Position numbers and translations under genes: made by a program. From the NCBI GenBank assembly GCA_003577365.1, contig QEUY01000001.1:1-25365 (forward strand): a DNA stretch of 25,365 nucleotides, read 5' to 3'. The notes beneath the pieces are model-generated. The model worked only from the letters and a program-made list of their open reading frames with translations. It was not told the origin of the DNA and ran no database searches. Below are positions 1 through 7,445 of this stretch, one piece after another. Position 1 is the first letter of the stretch, and each line of letters starts with the position of its first letter. Source of the stretch: Chloroflexota bacterium (GTDB lineage: Bacteria > Chloroflexota > Anaerolineae > Caldilineales > Caldilineaceae).

Positions 1-2
1 CG

Positions 3-1592
3 CCGCCCCCGCTGCGGCTGCTCGACGCCGAGCTGTTGGGCGCGCCTGGGGTGCAGTCCGCCTGCGACCATCCACCCGAAGCCGAGATGAACTGTCACGG
101 CGCGGCCACCCAGCCCACTCTGGATGTGAAGCTCTCGGCCGCGACCTATGCGCGCTGGAGCCTGCAGTGGGATGTCGCAGATACGCCGCTGACCGGCGTC
201 GAAACGCTGGCGCTGGAACTGGCACGTACCGGCGACCTCATGCCCAACCTCTACCTGGTGGAGCGAGGGGGCAACCGCGTGGGCGTCAGTTTAGCGCGCT
301 TCTGGCCCGCCGACGGCGATGCAGGGGGCGTCGCCCAGGTGTATGTGCCGCTGCGTGAAGTCCGCACGCCCGAAGGGGTGCAGCCCGACTACGGCGCGCT
401 CAACGCGCTGCAACTGGTCTTTGAATGGGCCGATATGGCGGGCAGCCTGACGGTCTACAGCGCCCGCTTTGTGCCGATCTGGTCACAGGCCGCGCCGCTT
501 GACGAAACGAGCTATGCGCTGGCGGCTGGGCTGCAGATGCCGCCCGGTTTTGTGGCGCAGCCCTTGGCGCAAGACCTGGCCGGGATGACGCAGATCGAGT
601 TCACGCCCGGCGGCGACATGCTGGTCAGCCTGCAAGACGGGCGCATCTGGTGGTATATAGATCGAGATGGAGATGGGCAGTATGACAGCCGGCGGCTCTA
701 CGCCACCGGCTTTCCCGAGGTGGTCGGGCTGCTCTATGACCCCCTGGACGGCGCGGTCTGGGTAGGAGGCCGCGGCCAGTTGGTGCGCACGCTGGACGGC
801 GACGGCGACGGCGCAGCCGACCTCTTCGAGACGCGCATCAGCGGGCTGCGCTGGGGTCGCCACCAAAACAACGGCCTGGTCTGGAACCCTGACCCCGACC
901 CTTTCAGCGGCGAGACGGGCGGTCACTGGATCTATTTTGGCCTCGGCTCAGTGGACGACCTGGTGGTGGGTGACCCGTTAAACGCCGCCGTGCTGCGCTT
1001 CCCACGCGACGGGCAGAGCGCCGCCGATCTACAGGTGGTCAGCCAGGGCAACCGCAATGCCTACGACCTGGTCTGGGCCAATCTACCTGTCTACCCGGAC
1101 CAGCCGGGCGGGCCGCGGCAGTGGCAGCTCTTCGCCAGCGAGAACGGCCCCGACTTCAACGACGCGCCCGACGAGGTGAACCATATCCGCTGGGGCAAAC
1201 ATTACGGCTTCCCCGAGCAGTTTGGCCCGGTGACCCGCCCCGCCGCCGAAGGCGCGCCCTACAGCGGCCCCGTCTACGCCGTCGCACCCCATGCCAGCGC
1301 CGACGGCATGGCCTATATCGATCACCCCGCCTGGCCCGCCGAGTATCACACGCTCTATGTGACGCTCTTTGGCGAGGTCTTTAGCCCGGCACGGGTCGGC
1401 CATACGGTAGAACGCATCAACCTATACGGCGTGACACTCCCCGACGGCACGCTCACCTATCGAGGCGACCCAGCCGACTTTATCACCGGACTGGAGCGCC
1501 CGCTGCCGTTGGCGACCGGCCCCGACGGCCAGATGGTAGTGGGCGACTATGCCACCGGCGTGGTCTATCAGATCATTTACTCGCCTGGCTGA
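3..1592 (+). CDS. PQQ-dependent sugar dehydrogenase-like beta-propeller protein, 5' end missing
   Basis: The reading frame is open to the left window edge, so the N-terminus, including any signal peptide, lies outside; an in-frame TTG at 36 or ATG at 87 is unlikely to be the true start. The first roughly 160 codons look like a beta-sandwich (jelly-roll or carbohydrate-binding type) domain. The rest resembles the glucose/sorbosone dehydrogenase six-bladed propeller: it begins with PPGFVAQPLA, has the typical ENGPDFNDAPDEVNHIRWGK stretch followed by HYGFPEQFGP, and later HASADGMAYIDHPAWPAEY. Two Asp-rich loops, DRDGDGQYD and DGDGDGAAD, resemble EF-hand calcium loops. Family members oxidise sugars using PQQ outside the cytoplasm; substrate and cofactor use are not established here. 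The last 20 bases overlap the 3' end of the convergent lipoprotein gene. Family assignment is fairly sure, enzymatic activity is not. Confidence 0.78.
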   Translation, partial: PPPLRLLDAELLGAPGVQSACDHPPEAEMNCHGAATQPTLDVKLSAATYARWSLQWDVADTPLTGVETLALELARTGDLMPNLYLVERGGNRVGVSLARFWPADGDAGGVAQVYVPLREVRTPEGVQPDYGALNALQLVFEWADMAGSLTVYSARFVPIWSQAAPLDETSYALAAGLQMPPGFVAQPLAQDLAGMTQIEFTPGGDMLVSLQDGRIWWYIDRDGDGQYDSRRLYATGFPEVVGLLYDPLDGAVWVGGRGQLVRTLDGDGDGAADLFETRISGLRWGRHQNNGLVWNPDPDPFSGETGGHWIYFGLGSVDDLVVGDPLNAAVLRFPRDGQSAADLQVVSQGNRNAYDLVWANLPVYPDQPGGPRQWQLFASENGPDFNDAPDEVNHIRWGKHYGFPEQFGPVTRPAAEGAPYSGPVYAVAPHASADGMAYIDHPAWPAEYHTLYVTLFGEVFSPARVGHTVERINLYGVTLPDGTLTYRGDPADFITGLERPLPLATGPDGQMVVGDYATGVVYQIIYSPG

Positions 1593-2169
1593 TCGGCTCG
1601 CCCGCCACCAAGACGAGCGCGTCTCCCTCCAAGGCCCATTGTTGGGTGGGGGCCTCCTCGCGGCAGCAGTCCGGTGCACGCGGCCCGGCCCGCAGAACCT
1701 GGAAGGTAATCTGCTCGTCCGCAATGGCAAGCCCCTCGACCTGCACGCGGTCGCCGAGCAGTGCCGTTGCCAAGTTGTGCGGCGCGCCCTCTGCCAGACC
1801 GACGGCCGCCAGATAGATAAAGGTGCCACTGCCGCCGGAGCTTTCGGCCAAGATCACCGCGGCCTCGTCCACGCCGTCGCCGGTCAGGTCGCCATAGGCC
1901 ACGGCGTTTGCCGCCAGCGTCACGGTAGGCCGCGAAGCGCCGCCGGCGACAAACGGCTCCCCCTCATAGCGCCCGTCGTGCAACGGCACCGGCTTATCAT
2001 AGATGCCGGTATAGGTCGCGTTTTGCAGCGCGGTGAGTTCCAGGCCGGCGGGCGCGCCGCTCACGGTGGCTGCTGCCGCCTCGCTGCCGGCAGCAGGCGT
2101 CACCGGCGGGGCAGCGCAGGCCCCCAAGCCAAGCAGGAGAGCAAACAGTGCAGCGCCAACCAGTCGCAT
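1573..2169 (-). CDS. Small secreted lipoprotein of unknown function
   Basis: The 198-residue product starts with a short positively charged end, a hydrophobic stretch and the lipobox LGAC with Cys18, so it should be lipidated and anchored outside the cytoplasmic membrane. An Ala/Pro-rich linker follows to about residue 45. The mature part contains LQNATYTGIYDKPVPLHDG and a GDLTGDGVDEAAVIL segment, which resembles the Asp/Gly loops of FG-GAP or VCBS-type repeats but occurs once. A Cys pair (DCCREE) lies near the C-terminus. The ATG at 2169 is preceded by a purine-rich GAGGGGAAAGAGA stretch that can serve as ribosome binding site. I do not recognise a catalytic family. The gene stands alone on this strand, with a repeat-rich spacer upstream. 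Confidence 0.75.
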   Translation of the reverse strand: MRLVGAALFALLLGLGACAAPPVTPAAGSEAAAATVSGAPAGLELTALQNATYTGIYDKPVPLHDGRYEGEPFVAGGASRPTVTLAANAVAYGDLTGDGVDEAAVILAESSGGSGTFIYLAAVGLAEGAPHNLATALLGDRVQVEGLAIADEQITFQVLRAGPRAPDCCREEAPTQQWALEGDALVLVAGEPISQASK

Positions 2170-2219
2170 TCTCTTTCCCCTCTCGTTGAGACCTGCTGAA
2201 AACTAGCGTTGGCAACAAG

Positions 2220-2410
2220 CTAAATCCGCCCGCCCGGAGCCCGGAGCCAAAGCCTCCGGGCTAAAGGGCGACGCCCCCAAGGGGGGCTTGCGCGCCGGCG
2301 CGGTTTTCGGCGCACCTCGCGAAGTGGCGGCCGGTGCCGCTTGCGGCGCGCACGCTGTGACGCGCACAGGGTGACCCTCTCGGCGGCTGGAAAACCGCCG
2401 CTACAATCTG
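2220..2410. repeat. Composite palindromic intergenic repeat, copy 1
   Basis: This spacer between two leftward genes holds three modules that recur at 5286-5373. Module A is CCGCCCGCCCGGAGC (2226-2240) running into CCGGGCTAAAG (2257-2267) and can fold into a 9-bp stem (2238-2246 with 2254-2262). Module B is CGACGCCCCCAAGGGGG (2269-2285), a GC-only hairpin. Module C (2381-2404) is a degraded copy of the CGGCGG...CCGCCGCTAC hairpin seen intact at 17317-17343. The order A-B-C is the same in both long copies. No coding sequence is credible here. Confidence 0.75.
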
Positions 2411-2470
2411 CCACTTAGGCGCGCGGACGCACAGACCGCGATGATAGGCTATCTGAGGACAAGGGGCAAA

Positions 2471-3070
2471 TCAGCGCGCGCCGGGTTCAGGCGGCGTTGC
2501 AGGTCCAGGCGCGGGGGGGGACGCTGCCCCCGCGGAGGGAGCAGCCGAGCGCGTGGCGCGCAGCGCGGCCAGCCTTTGATCCAGGGCGTTGATCTTGCGG
2601 CTGAGGGCTTCGATCTCGCGGCGGGTGGGCACGCGCAGCCGCCCCCACAGCGCATCGACTCGGCTGCCGCGCGCACTGTCGCCGTCCATCGCCAGAGCAG
2701 GGTGCTGATGGTGTAGGTCATCTACCCAACGCTCCAGTTCTTCTTGGGCAAGCTCCGGGGTGACGCCGGGCGTCATGTCGCCGCGTTCGCCCAGCCGCTC
2801 GACAAAGTCGCGCGCCTCGTCGGCGGTCAGCGCCAGCGCACCCAGGCTCATCAAGAGCAGGCGGCGCACATTTAAAAAGAGGTTGGCGCACTGCACAACG
2901 GCAGTATCGACGCTCGCAGCGTCAACGCCCGCCGTATCAACTTTTTCGGCCACATTTCCGCCGGGGCGGTCTATGGCCGGCGCCGCGCCGGGCGCGGGCG
3001 GCTGCTCCGCCTGCGGCGTCTTGTCGTCCTCAGTGGCCGTTGGCTCAATGGCCGTTGGCTCGGTTGCCAT
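2471..3070 (-). CDS. Phasin-like (PhaF/PhaI-type) polyhydroxyalkanoate granule-associated protein
   Basis: With the ATG at 3070 the product has 199 residues. Residues 1-55 are Pro/Ala/Thr/Glu-rich and low in complexity. Residues 62-122 form amphipathic helices beginning with a hydrophobic LFLNVRRLLLMSLGALAL and ending in LAQEELERWVDDL. Residues 143-170 read LWGRLRVPTRREIEALSRKI and continue as a heptad-type coiled coil, which is the typical phasin ending. The tail is Ala/Pro-rich. Phasins coat storage-polymer granules; many Chloroflexota encode similar proteins whose ligand is unproven. The frame opens further to 3175, but codons before 3070 have low third-position GC, unlike coding DNA here, and AGGA lies 12 bases before the 3070 ATG, so that start is preferred. 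It follows comEA on the same strand. Confidence 0.68.
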   Translation of the reverse strand: MATEPTAIEPTATEDDKTPQAEQPPAPGAAPAIDRPGGNVAEKVDTAGVDAASVDTAVVQCANLFLNVRRLLLMSLGALALTADEARDFVERLGERGDMTPGVTPELAQEELERWVDDLHHQHPALAMDGDSARGSRVDALWGRLRVPTRREIEALSRKINALDQRLAALRATRSAAPSAGAASPPAPGPATPPEPGAR

Positions 3071-3205
3071 TGGGTTGTCTCGTCCTTGCTCTATCAGATC
3101 CCCATCTGCCATGCTCTGTGTGGGCTGCCCTGATCCTAGACAAGACATCTTCTGGTGGAATTCTGGCTGAATCAAACGGCGCGGCCAACACGTGATACCC
3201 GCGCC

Positions 3206-3913
3206 CTACTGCACTGTGACGAGCGGGCGCAACTGCTCCAGCGTGGCCGGGCCGATGCCGGGGACGCGATCCAGATCGTCGACGGACGTATAGGGCCGGT
3301 TGGCAATGATCGCCTGCGCCTTACTGGGGCCGATGCCGGGCAGCGCCTCCAGTTCGGCAGCGCCGGCCGTGTTGACGTTGACCAGCCCACCCCCGGCCTC
3401 CGGCAGCAGGATCGGCGCGGCACGGCTCTCGCCGGAGACGCCGACGGCAGGCGGGGTCGCGCCCTCGGCCCGGCTCGGCACATAGACCTGCGCGCCGTCC
3501 CACAACGCCGCGGCCTGGTTGACGGCGACCGCGTCGGCATCCGGCGACAAGCCGCCGGCAGCCTCCAGCGCATTCACCACGCGTGCGCCGGCAGGCAGCG
3601 TATAGACGCCCGGCTGCAGCACCGCGCCGGCGACATGCACCACGACGGGCGCAGGCGTCGGCGATGGGGTGGGCAGCAGCGGGTCGAACGCCGGGTCGAG
3701 CAGGGGGGCCACGGTGGGCGGCAGTTGGATCGCGATCGGCGGCGGGCTGGGCCGATCCCAGAGCAGCAGCGCGCCGCCGCTCAGCAGCGCACCCGCCAGC
3801 AGCCCTGTGAGCAGCATGCTCCACTGGGGCCGCGGCGGCGCGTCTGCCGACGGCGACATGGGCGTTTGAGGCGCGGGGCTGGGCGGGCGGGGAGATGCGG
3901 GGGATGGGCACAT
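3206..3913 (-). CDS. comEA: ComEA-like competence protein with SLBB and helix-hairpin-helix domains
   Basis: The 235-residue product has a Pro-rich cytoplasmic N-terminus, one membrane segment at about 31-52, a Pro-rich linker, an SLBB domain at about 90-146 (VVVHVAGAVLQPGVYTLPAG) and a C-terminal double helix-hairpin-helix at about 178-235 (VNVNTAGAAELEALPGIG, then LDRVPGIGPATLEQL). This order is that of ComEA, which binds incoming double-stranded DNA outside the membrane and hands it to the ComEC channel during natural transformation. Length is near the family norm of about 200. The ATG is preceded by AAGGA 9 bases upstream. It begins 18 bases after the acyl-CoA dehydrogenase-like gene and may be cotranscribed with it. 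No comEC lies in the window. Confidence 0.9.
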   Translation of the reverse strand: MCPSPASPRPPSPAPQTPMSPSADAPPRPQWSMLLTGLLAGALLSGGALLLWDRPSPPPIAIQLPPTVAPLLDPAFDPLLPTPSPTPAPVVVHVAGAVLQPGVYTLPAGARVVNALEAAGGLSPDADAVAVNQAAALWDGAQVYVPSRAEGATPPAVGVSGESRAAPILLPEAGGGLVNVNTAGAAELEALPGIGPSKAQAIIANRPYTSVDDLDRVPGIGPATLEQLRPLVTVQ

Positions 3914-3931
3914 GGCGAGATCCTTGCGGGG

Positions 3932-5116
3932 CTAGGCGCTTCCTTGGGAGCGGGCCAAGACGCTCTGCCCCAGGTGAACATAGAGTTGGTCGTCGTTCAT
4001 GGGGTGGTTGAGGCCGCCGCGCACATCGCGGTAATAGCGTTCCAGCGGCAGGCTGCGGCTCATGCCTGCGCCACCCACCACGCGCATACAGGCGTCGACG
4101 GCGGCCACGGCGTTGTTGGTGGCGGTATATTTGGCGACGAGGATCGATTCGGCCAGGGCGTCGCGGCAGTCGGGACGTTCATCCCACAGCGCCGCCGCCT
4201 GATAGAGCAGCACGCGCCCCTGGTGCAACAGCAGCTCGGCCTGGCCCAGCCGCCGCTGGATGCTCTCCAGTTCGGCGATCGGTTTGCCCAAAGCGGTGGG
4301 AACACGTTCATGGGCATAGGCGGCGGCGCTGCGCAGCGCCGCCGCCGCCACACCCAGATAGACGGCGCTGAGGGTGAGCGGGAACCAGGCATTGGTGCGC
4401 GGCTGGCCGCCTTTGCCGCCGGCGGGGATCAGGTTCTCGGCGGGTACAAAGACGTCGTGCAGCAGCACGTCATGGCTGCCGGTGGAGCGCATCCCCATGG
4501 CGTCCCAGGTCTCGACGATCTCGACGCCCGGCCCTACTTCGACCACAAAATTGCCGTTGGCGGCGCTGCCGTCCTCACGCGCCGCCAGGATCACCATATA
4601 GTCGAGCGCCGGGCTGAGGCTGGCGAAGTTCTTGCGCCCATTGATCAGCCAGCCCGCGGGGCGGTCACCCGTGGCGGGCACGGGTCGCGCCGTGGTTTTG
4701 GGCCTGCCGCCGCGGCTGGGGCTGCCCAGTTCCGGCTCGCTTGCCAGGGCGTTGATCAGCGCGCCGCGCTGCACCGCGGCCTCACAGACGCGGCGAAAGA
4801 GCGGCTGCGGCCAGTAGCGGCTCTCGGCGGCGCTGCCCAAGGTCTGCATATGCATGGTGACGCTGAGCGCGGTGCTGCCGTCGCCCACGGCCAGCGCCTC
4901 CACGGTGCGCAGTGTTTCTAGCAGGTTGGCGCCCCAGCCGCCCAATTCTGCGGGCACGATCAAGCTGGGCAGCCCGGCGGCGCGCACCTCGTCGATGTTT
5001 TCAAAAGGGAAGCTGCCGGCGCGATCATGCTCGGCGGCGCGGCGGCTGAAGCTGGCGGCCAGCCTGCGCGCAATGCCGATAAACCGCGCCTGCCGCTCGG
5101 TGATGGGGTAGATCAT
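3932..5116 (-). CDS. Acyl-CoA dehydrogenase-fold flavoprotein lacking the usual catalytic Glu
   Basis: The 394-residue product has the three-part acyl-CoA dehydrogenase architecture: helical N-domain (1-120) with GLPSLIVPAELGGWG, central beta domain with ALASEPELGSPSRGG (about 124-137) and GWLINGRKNFASLS (about 155-168), MGMRSTGSHDVLLHDVFVP, and a C-terminal four-helix bundle ending YYRDVRGGLNHPMNDDQ (about 360-376). Classical dehydrogenases have a catalytic Glu near the C-terminus (IYEGT region), or in the isovaleryl-CoA type on a helix in the second half; by eye neither position is Glu here. The protein may thus be an SfnB/DszC-like flavin monooxygenase or another non-dehydrogenase branch. 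No strong ribosome binding site is visible before the ATG. comEA follows 18 bases downstream. Confidence 0.85.
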   Translation of the reverse strand: MIYPITERQARFIGIARRLAASFSRRAAEHDRAGSFPFENIDEVRAAGLPSLIVPAELGGWGANLLETLRTVEALAVGDGSTALSVTMHMQTLGSAAESRYWPQPLFRRVCEAAVQRGALINALASEPELGSPSRGGRPKTTARPVPATGDRPAGWLINGRKNFASLSPALDYMVILAAREDGSAANGNFVVEVGPGVEIVETWDAMGMRSTGSHDVLLHDVFVPAENLIPAGGKGGQPRTNAWFPLTLSAVYLGVAAAALRSAAAYAHERVPTALGKPIAELESIQRRLGQAELLLHQGRVLLYQAAALWDERPDCRDALAESILVAKYTATNNAVAAVDACMRVVGGAGMSRSLPLERYYRDVRGGLNHPMNDDQLYVHLGQSVLARSQGSA

Positions 5117-5143
5117 GGGGTCAGTGTCTAGCCATTCACAAAC

Positions 5144-5185
5144 TAGGACTTACGCAAAATCGACGTAAGATTTCGACACGAAATC
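5144..5185. repeat. Short inverted repeats, possible MITE or IS remnant
   Basis: The segment begins TAGGACTTACGCA. It holds CTTACG (5149-5154) paired with CGTAAG (5164-5169), followed at once by a perfect 7-bp stem GATTTCG/CGAAATC (5169-5175 with 5179-5185, 3-base loop). TAGGACTTACGC-like ends occur on some small transposable elements in environmental bacteria, from memory. No matching far end or transposase is visible, so this is at best a remnant. Confidence 0.35.
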
Positions 5186-5285
5186 GTGCACGCCACGAGT
5201 TGCACCGCAAACCGCACCTACACCATAGCCTGGCCGGGTTCGGACGCGGTTGTGGCTATGAGCCATCCCGGAGTTGGCTGCCGGT

Positions 5286-5373
5286 CCGCCCGCCCGGAGC
5301 TAACGCTGCCGGGCTAAAGAACGACGCCCCCAAGGGGGCTTTCTTGTAGATGCGGTTAGAAAACCGCATCTAC
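5286..5373. repeat. Composite palindromic intergenic repeat, copy 2
   Basis: Same A-B-C order as at 2220-2410: CCGCCCGCCCGGAGC (5286-5300), CCGGGCTAAAG (5309-5319), CGACGCCCCCAAGGGGG (5322-5338) and the module-C hairpin, here with perfect 12-bp arms GTAGATGCGGTT (5346-5357) and AACCGCATCTAC (5362-5373). The element lies in a 328-base spacer (5117-5444) without a credible gene; the rest holds the short inverted repeats at 5144-5185 and the CTTTGCG repeat at 5378-5430. Confidence 0.78.
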
Positions 5374-5377
5374 GCTT

Positions 5378-5430
5378 CTCTTTGCTCTGGCCTTTGCGTC
5401 CTTGGCGTCCTTTGCGGTGAATCCTCTGTG
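5378..5430. repeat. Dispersed CTTTGCG-type repeat, copy 1
   Basis: The stretch contains GGCCTTTGCGTCCTTGGCG and CCTTTGCGGTGA, ending ATCCTCTGT. It aligns over nearly its whole length with 8467-8519. The complementary strand reads as CGCAAAG units. Similar CGCAAAG-rich spacers are known in genomes of cyanobacteria and other environmental bacteria. It lies downstream of the UROD-like gene. Confidence 0.72.
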
Positions 5431-5444
5431 ATCTTTCTGTGATC

Positions 5445-6449
5445 TTATCGGACTGCGGCCATCTCCTGCACGGTCTCGATCACGGCGCGGATATGCGCGT
5501 CGGGCGTGTTGGTCGGGATCACACAGCCCGGCCCGACCAAGATGCGCCGCCCGCCGGTCTGCTCGACGGCGTCGCGCGCCTGCCAGCGGATCTGGTCGAT
5601 CGGCCCTTCGGCAATCGTCACCTGGTCGTCGATGCCGCCGACCAGCAGCCCGTCGAAGCGGCTCTGTGCCTCCTTCAGGCTGGGCCAGGTCAAGCGGTCG
5701 TGCCAGTTGATCATCTCGACCGGATAGCTGGCGGCCAGGTCGAACATGATGTCGAAGCCGTGGACATGCAGCATATTGATCGTCTCGTCGCTGCGGATGG
5801 CGTTGAGCACTTTGATGTCATAGGTCGCGCCGAACTCGCTGTACTCCGCCTCGCTGAAGAGGCGATAGCTGGCCCCCTGCGTGGCGAAAAAGACGCCGTG
5901 CGCGCCCGCCTGCAAACAGGCCTGGGCAAAGCGGATCGTCACGTCCGCGATGATCTCCAGCCCCTGCTTGAGCAGGTCGGGGCGCAGCCGCATATCGCCG
6001 TGCACGCGGTCGCCCGCCAGCTTGATCGCCGTGGTCAGCGGGCTAAAGATGGTCTGCAGAATGGGCACGCTGCCCTTGAGTTCCTCGGCGGCCAGGCGGA
6101 TGGCCTCCACCTCCTGGCCGAGTGCGCCCTTGTGCGGGTCGAGCGTCGCCAGCTTGGGCCATTCTTCCGCCTGGGTCAGCCCCGGCTTGGTGGAGATGCG
6201 GTTGCCGCGGAAGCCGGGGTTATAGACCGTCTGCGTGCCCCAGTCATGCACGCCGTACATGCCGGTGGGCATAAATTTGACCAGGTCAAAGTCATATTGG
6301 CGCTGCCAGCGCACCATGGCGTTGGCAAGCCCTTGGGCGGTTTCATCCTCGACCGGCCAGTGCCGCCACAGGCTGACAGGCACGCGGTCGACCTCTTCGC
6401 CCTTGAGCGCGGCCCGCACGCGCTCCCAATGGTTCATGCTGGATGTCAC
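5445..6449 (-). CDS. UROD-fold protein of the MtaA/CmuA methyltransferase type
   Basis: The 334-residue product has the uroporphyrinogen decarboxylase TIM-barrel pattern (NHWERVRAALKGEEVDRVPVSL at the N-terminus) but lacks the HemE substrate-site motif around RQAGRYMPEYR. It instead has MLHVHGFD (His228, His230) and GPGCVIPTNTPDAHIRA (Cys309), which line up with the HxCG and SPGCG..P motifs that bind zinc in MtaA, MtbA and CmuA, methyltransferases that move methyl groups between corrinoid proteins and thiols. The middle ligand would be His rather than Cys. The GTG at 6449 is preceded by AAAGGAG, supporting this start over the ATG 12 bases later. It is last in the transporter operon, 74 bases after the second permease, with a hairpin between. 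Methyl acceptor and substrate are unknown. Confidence 0.8.
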   Translation of the reverse strand: MTSSMNHWERVRAALKGEEVDRVPVSLWRHWPVEDETAQGLANAMVRWQRQYDFDLVKFMPTGMYGVHDWGTQTVYNPGFRGNRISTKPGLTQAEEWPKLATLDPHKGALGQEVEAIRLAAEELKGSVPILQTIFSPLTTAIKLAGDRVHGDMRLRPDLLKQGLEIIADVTIRFAQACLQAGAHGVFFATQGASYRLFSEAEYSEFGATYDIKVLNAIRSDETINMLHVHGFDIMFDLAASYPVEMINWHDRLTWPSLKEAQSRFDGLLVGGIDDQVTIAEGPIDQIRWQARDAVEQTGGRRILVGPGCVIPTNTPDAHIRAVIETVQEMAAVR

Positions 6450-6476
6450 GAGATTCCTGCTCCTTTCGGTTGCAGC

Positions 6477-6501
6477 GACCGGCGCTTATCAAGCGCCGGT
6501 C
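6477..6501 (-). other. Intercistronic hairpin between permease and UROD-like gene
   Basis: Perfect 11-bp arms GACCGGCGCTT and AAGCGCCGGTC enclose a 3-base loop, in the 74-base gap between two same-strand genes and just before the AAAGGAG of the downstream gene. There is no T-run on the leftward strand, so full termination is unlikely. Partial attenuation or protection of upstream mRNA from 3' decay is more plausible. Confidence 0.6.
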
Positions 6502-6523
6502 ACTTCTTTGCTCATGGATAGAG

Positions 6524-7438
6524 CTAAATGGATTTCTGCCGCCGCGGGTCCAGCACATCGCGCAGACCGTCGCCCAGCAGATAGACCCCCAGCACCAGCA
6601 GCATGATCGCCAGGCCGGGGAAGATCGAATACCAGGGAGATTGGGACATATAGCCGCGCCCGATGCTCAACATCGACCCCCACGACGGCGCGGGCAGCGG
6701 CACGCCCAGCCCTAAAAAGCTCAACGACGATTCGAGCAGCACTGCGCCCGCAAACGAAACCGTCATCTGCACGATGATGGTCGCCAGGCTGTTGGGCAAG
6801 ATGGTGCGAAACAAGATGCGGCGGTGCGGCGCGCCGATGGCGCGCGCCGCGTCCACATAGTCTTTGTGCTTTTCGGCCAGCACATTGGCGCGCGCCAGCC
6901 GCGCAAAGATCGGGATGTTGACGATCGCCACGGCCAGCATGGCATTGCGCGCGCCCGGCCCCAACACCGCCAGGATCACAATCGCCAGCAGGATCGCCGG
7001 GAAGGCCAGCAGCGCGTCGAAGAAGCGCATGATCACCGCGTCGAACCAGCGCGACTCATAGCCGGCGACGGCCCCCAGCGTCACGCCGACCAGCGTGGCA
7101 AGCGCCACCGAGACGCCGCCCACGGCAAAGGCCACCCGCCCGCCAAAGAGCACCCGGCTCCAGATATCGCGGCCAAACTCGTCGGCCCCCATCGGATAGG
7201 CCGCCGAAGGCGCGGCAAAGCGGTCGGCGCTGTGCATCGCCACCGGGTCATAGGGGGCCAGCCAGGGCGCGGCCAGCGCCAGCGCAGCCATAGCCAGCAC
7301 CAAGATCAGCCCCGCCATTCCTGTGCGGTGGCGCACAAAGGCGCGCAGCGCGGCGCGGGTGAGGCTCTCTTGGGGTTGGCGCTCCACAGCCAGATCAGAT
7401 GTCTGGGTCTCGCGCAGGCTGAGATTGGCTGTTGACAT
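6524..7438 (-). CDS. ABC transporter permease, DppC/OppC type
   Basis: The 304-residue product has an OppC-like N-terminal segment (FVRHRTGMAGLILVLAMAAL, then APWLAPYDP), the PMGADEFGRDIWSRVLFGGR loop typical of DppC, five further membrane segments, and the ATPase-contact EAA loop in AARAIGAPHRRILFRTILPN. The end LDPRRQKSI is characteristic. It should form the membrane channel together with the preceding permease for uptake of a peptide-like or other small solute delivered by the binding lipoprotein. Only 7 bases separate it from the stop of the other permease, indicating translational coupling. No cognate ATPase gene is near, so ATPases must come from elsewhere. Specificity cannot be read from the permease. 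Confidence 0.92.
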   Translation of the reverse strand: MSTANLSLRETQTSDLAVERQPQESLTRAALRAFVRHRTGMAGLILVLAMAALALAAPWLAPYDPVAMHSADRFAAPSAAYPMGADEFGRDIWSRVLFGGRVAFAVGGVSVALATLVGVTLGAVAGYESRWFDAVIMRFFDALLAFPAILLAIVILAVLGPGARNAMLAVAIVNIPIFARLARANVLAEKHKDYVDAARAIGAPHRRILFRTILPNSLATIIVQMTVSFAGAVLLESSLSFLGLGVPLPAPSWGSMLSIGRGYMSQSPWYSIFPGLAIMLLVLGVYLLGDGLRDVLDPRRQKSI

Positions 7439-7445
7439 AGGATCG

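Noticed and set aside
3070..3175. Longer N-terminus of the phasin-like protein
   Set aside because: Codons there have low third-position GC unlike the genes around, and no ribosome binding site precedes the 3175 start.
3155..4921. A 588-codon open frame on the plus strand
   Set aside because: It lies opposite comEA and the acyl-CoA dehydrogenase-like gene and translates to Arg/Gly/His/Gln-rich noise, as expected opposite high-GC genes.
5222..5285. A tRNA-like GGGTTCGGA stretch in the spacer
   Set aside because: No acceptor stem, anticodon loop or D-loop can be folded around it.
5445..6449. Annotation as HemE, uroporphyrinogen decarboxylase of haem synthesis
   Set aside because: The RQAGRYMPEYR substrate motif is absent and the His/Cys motifs fit the methyltransferase branch of the fold.
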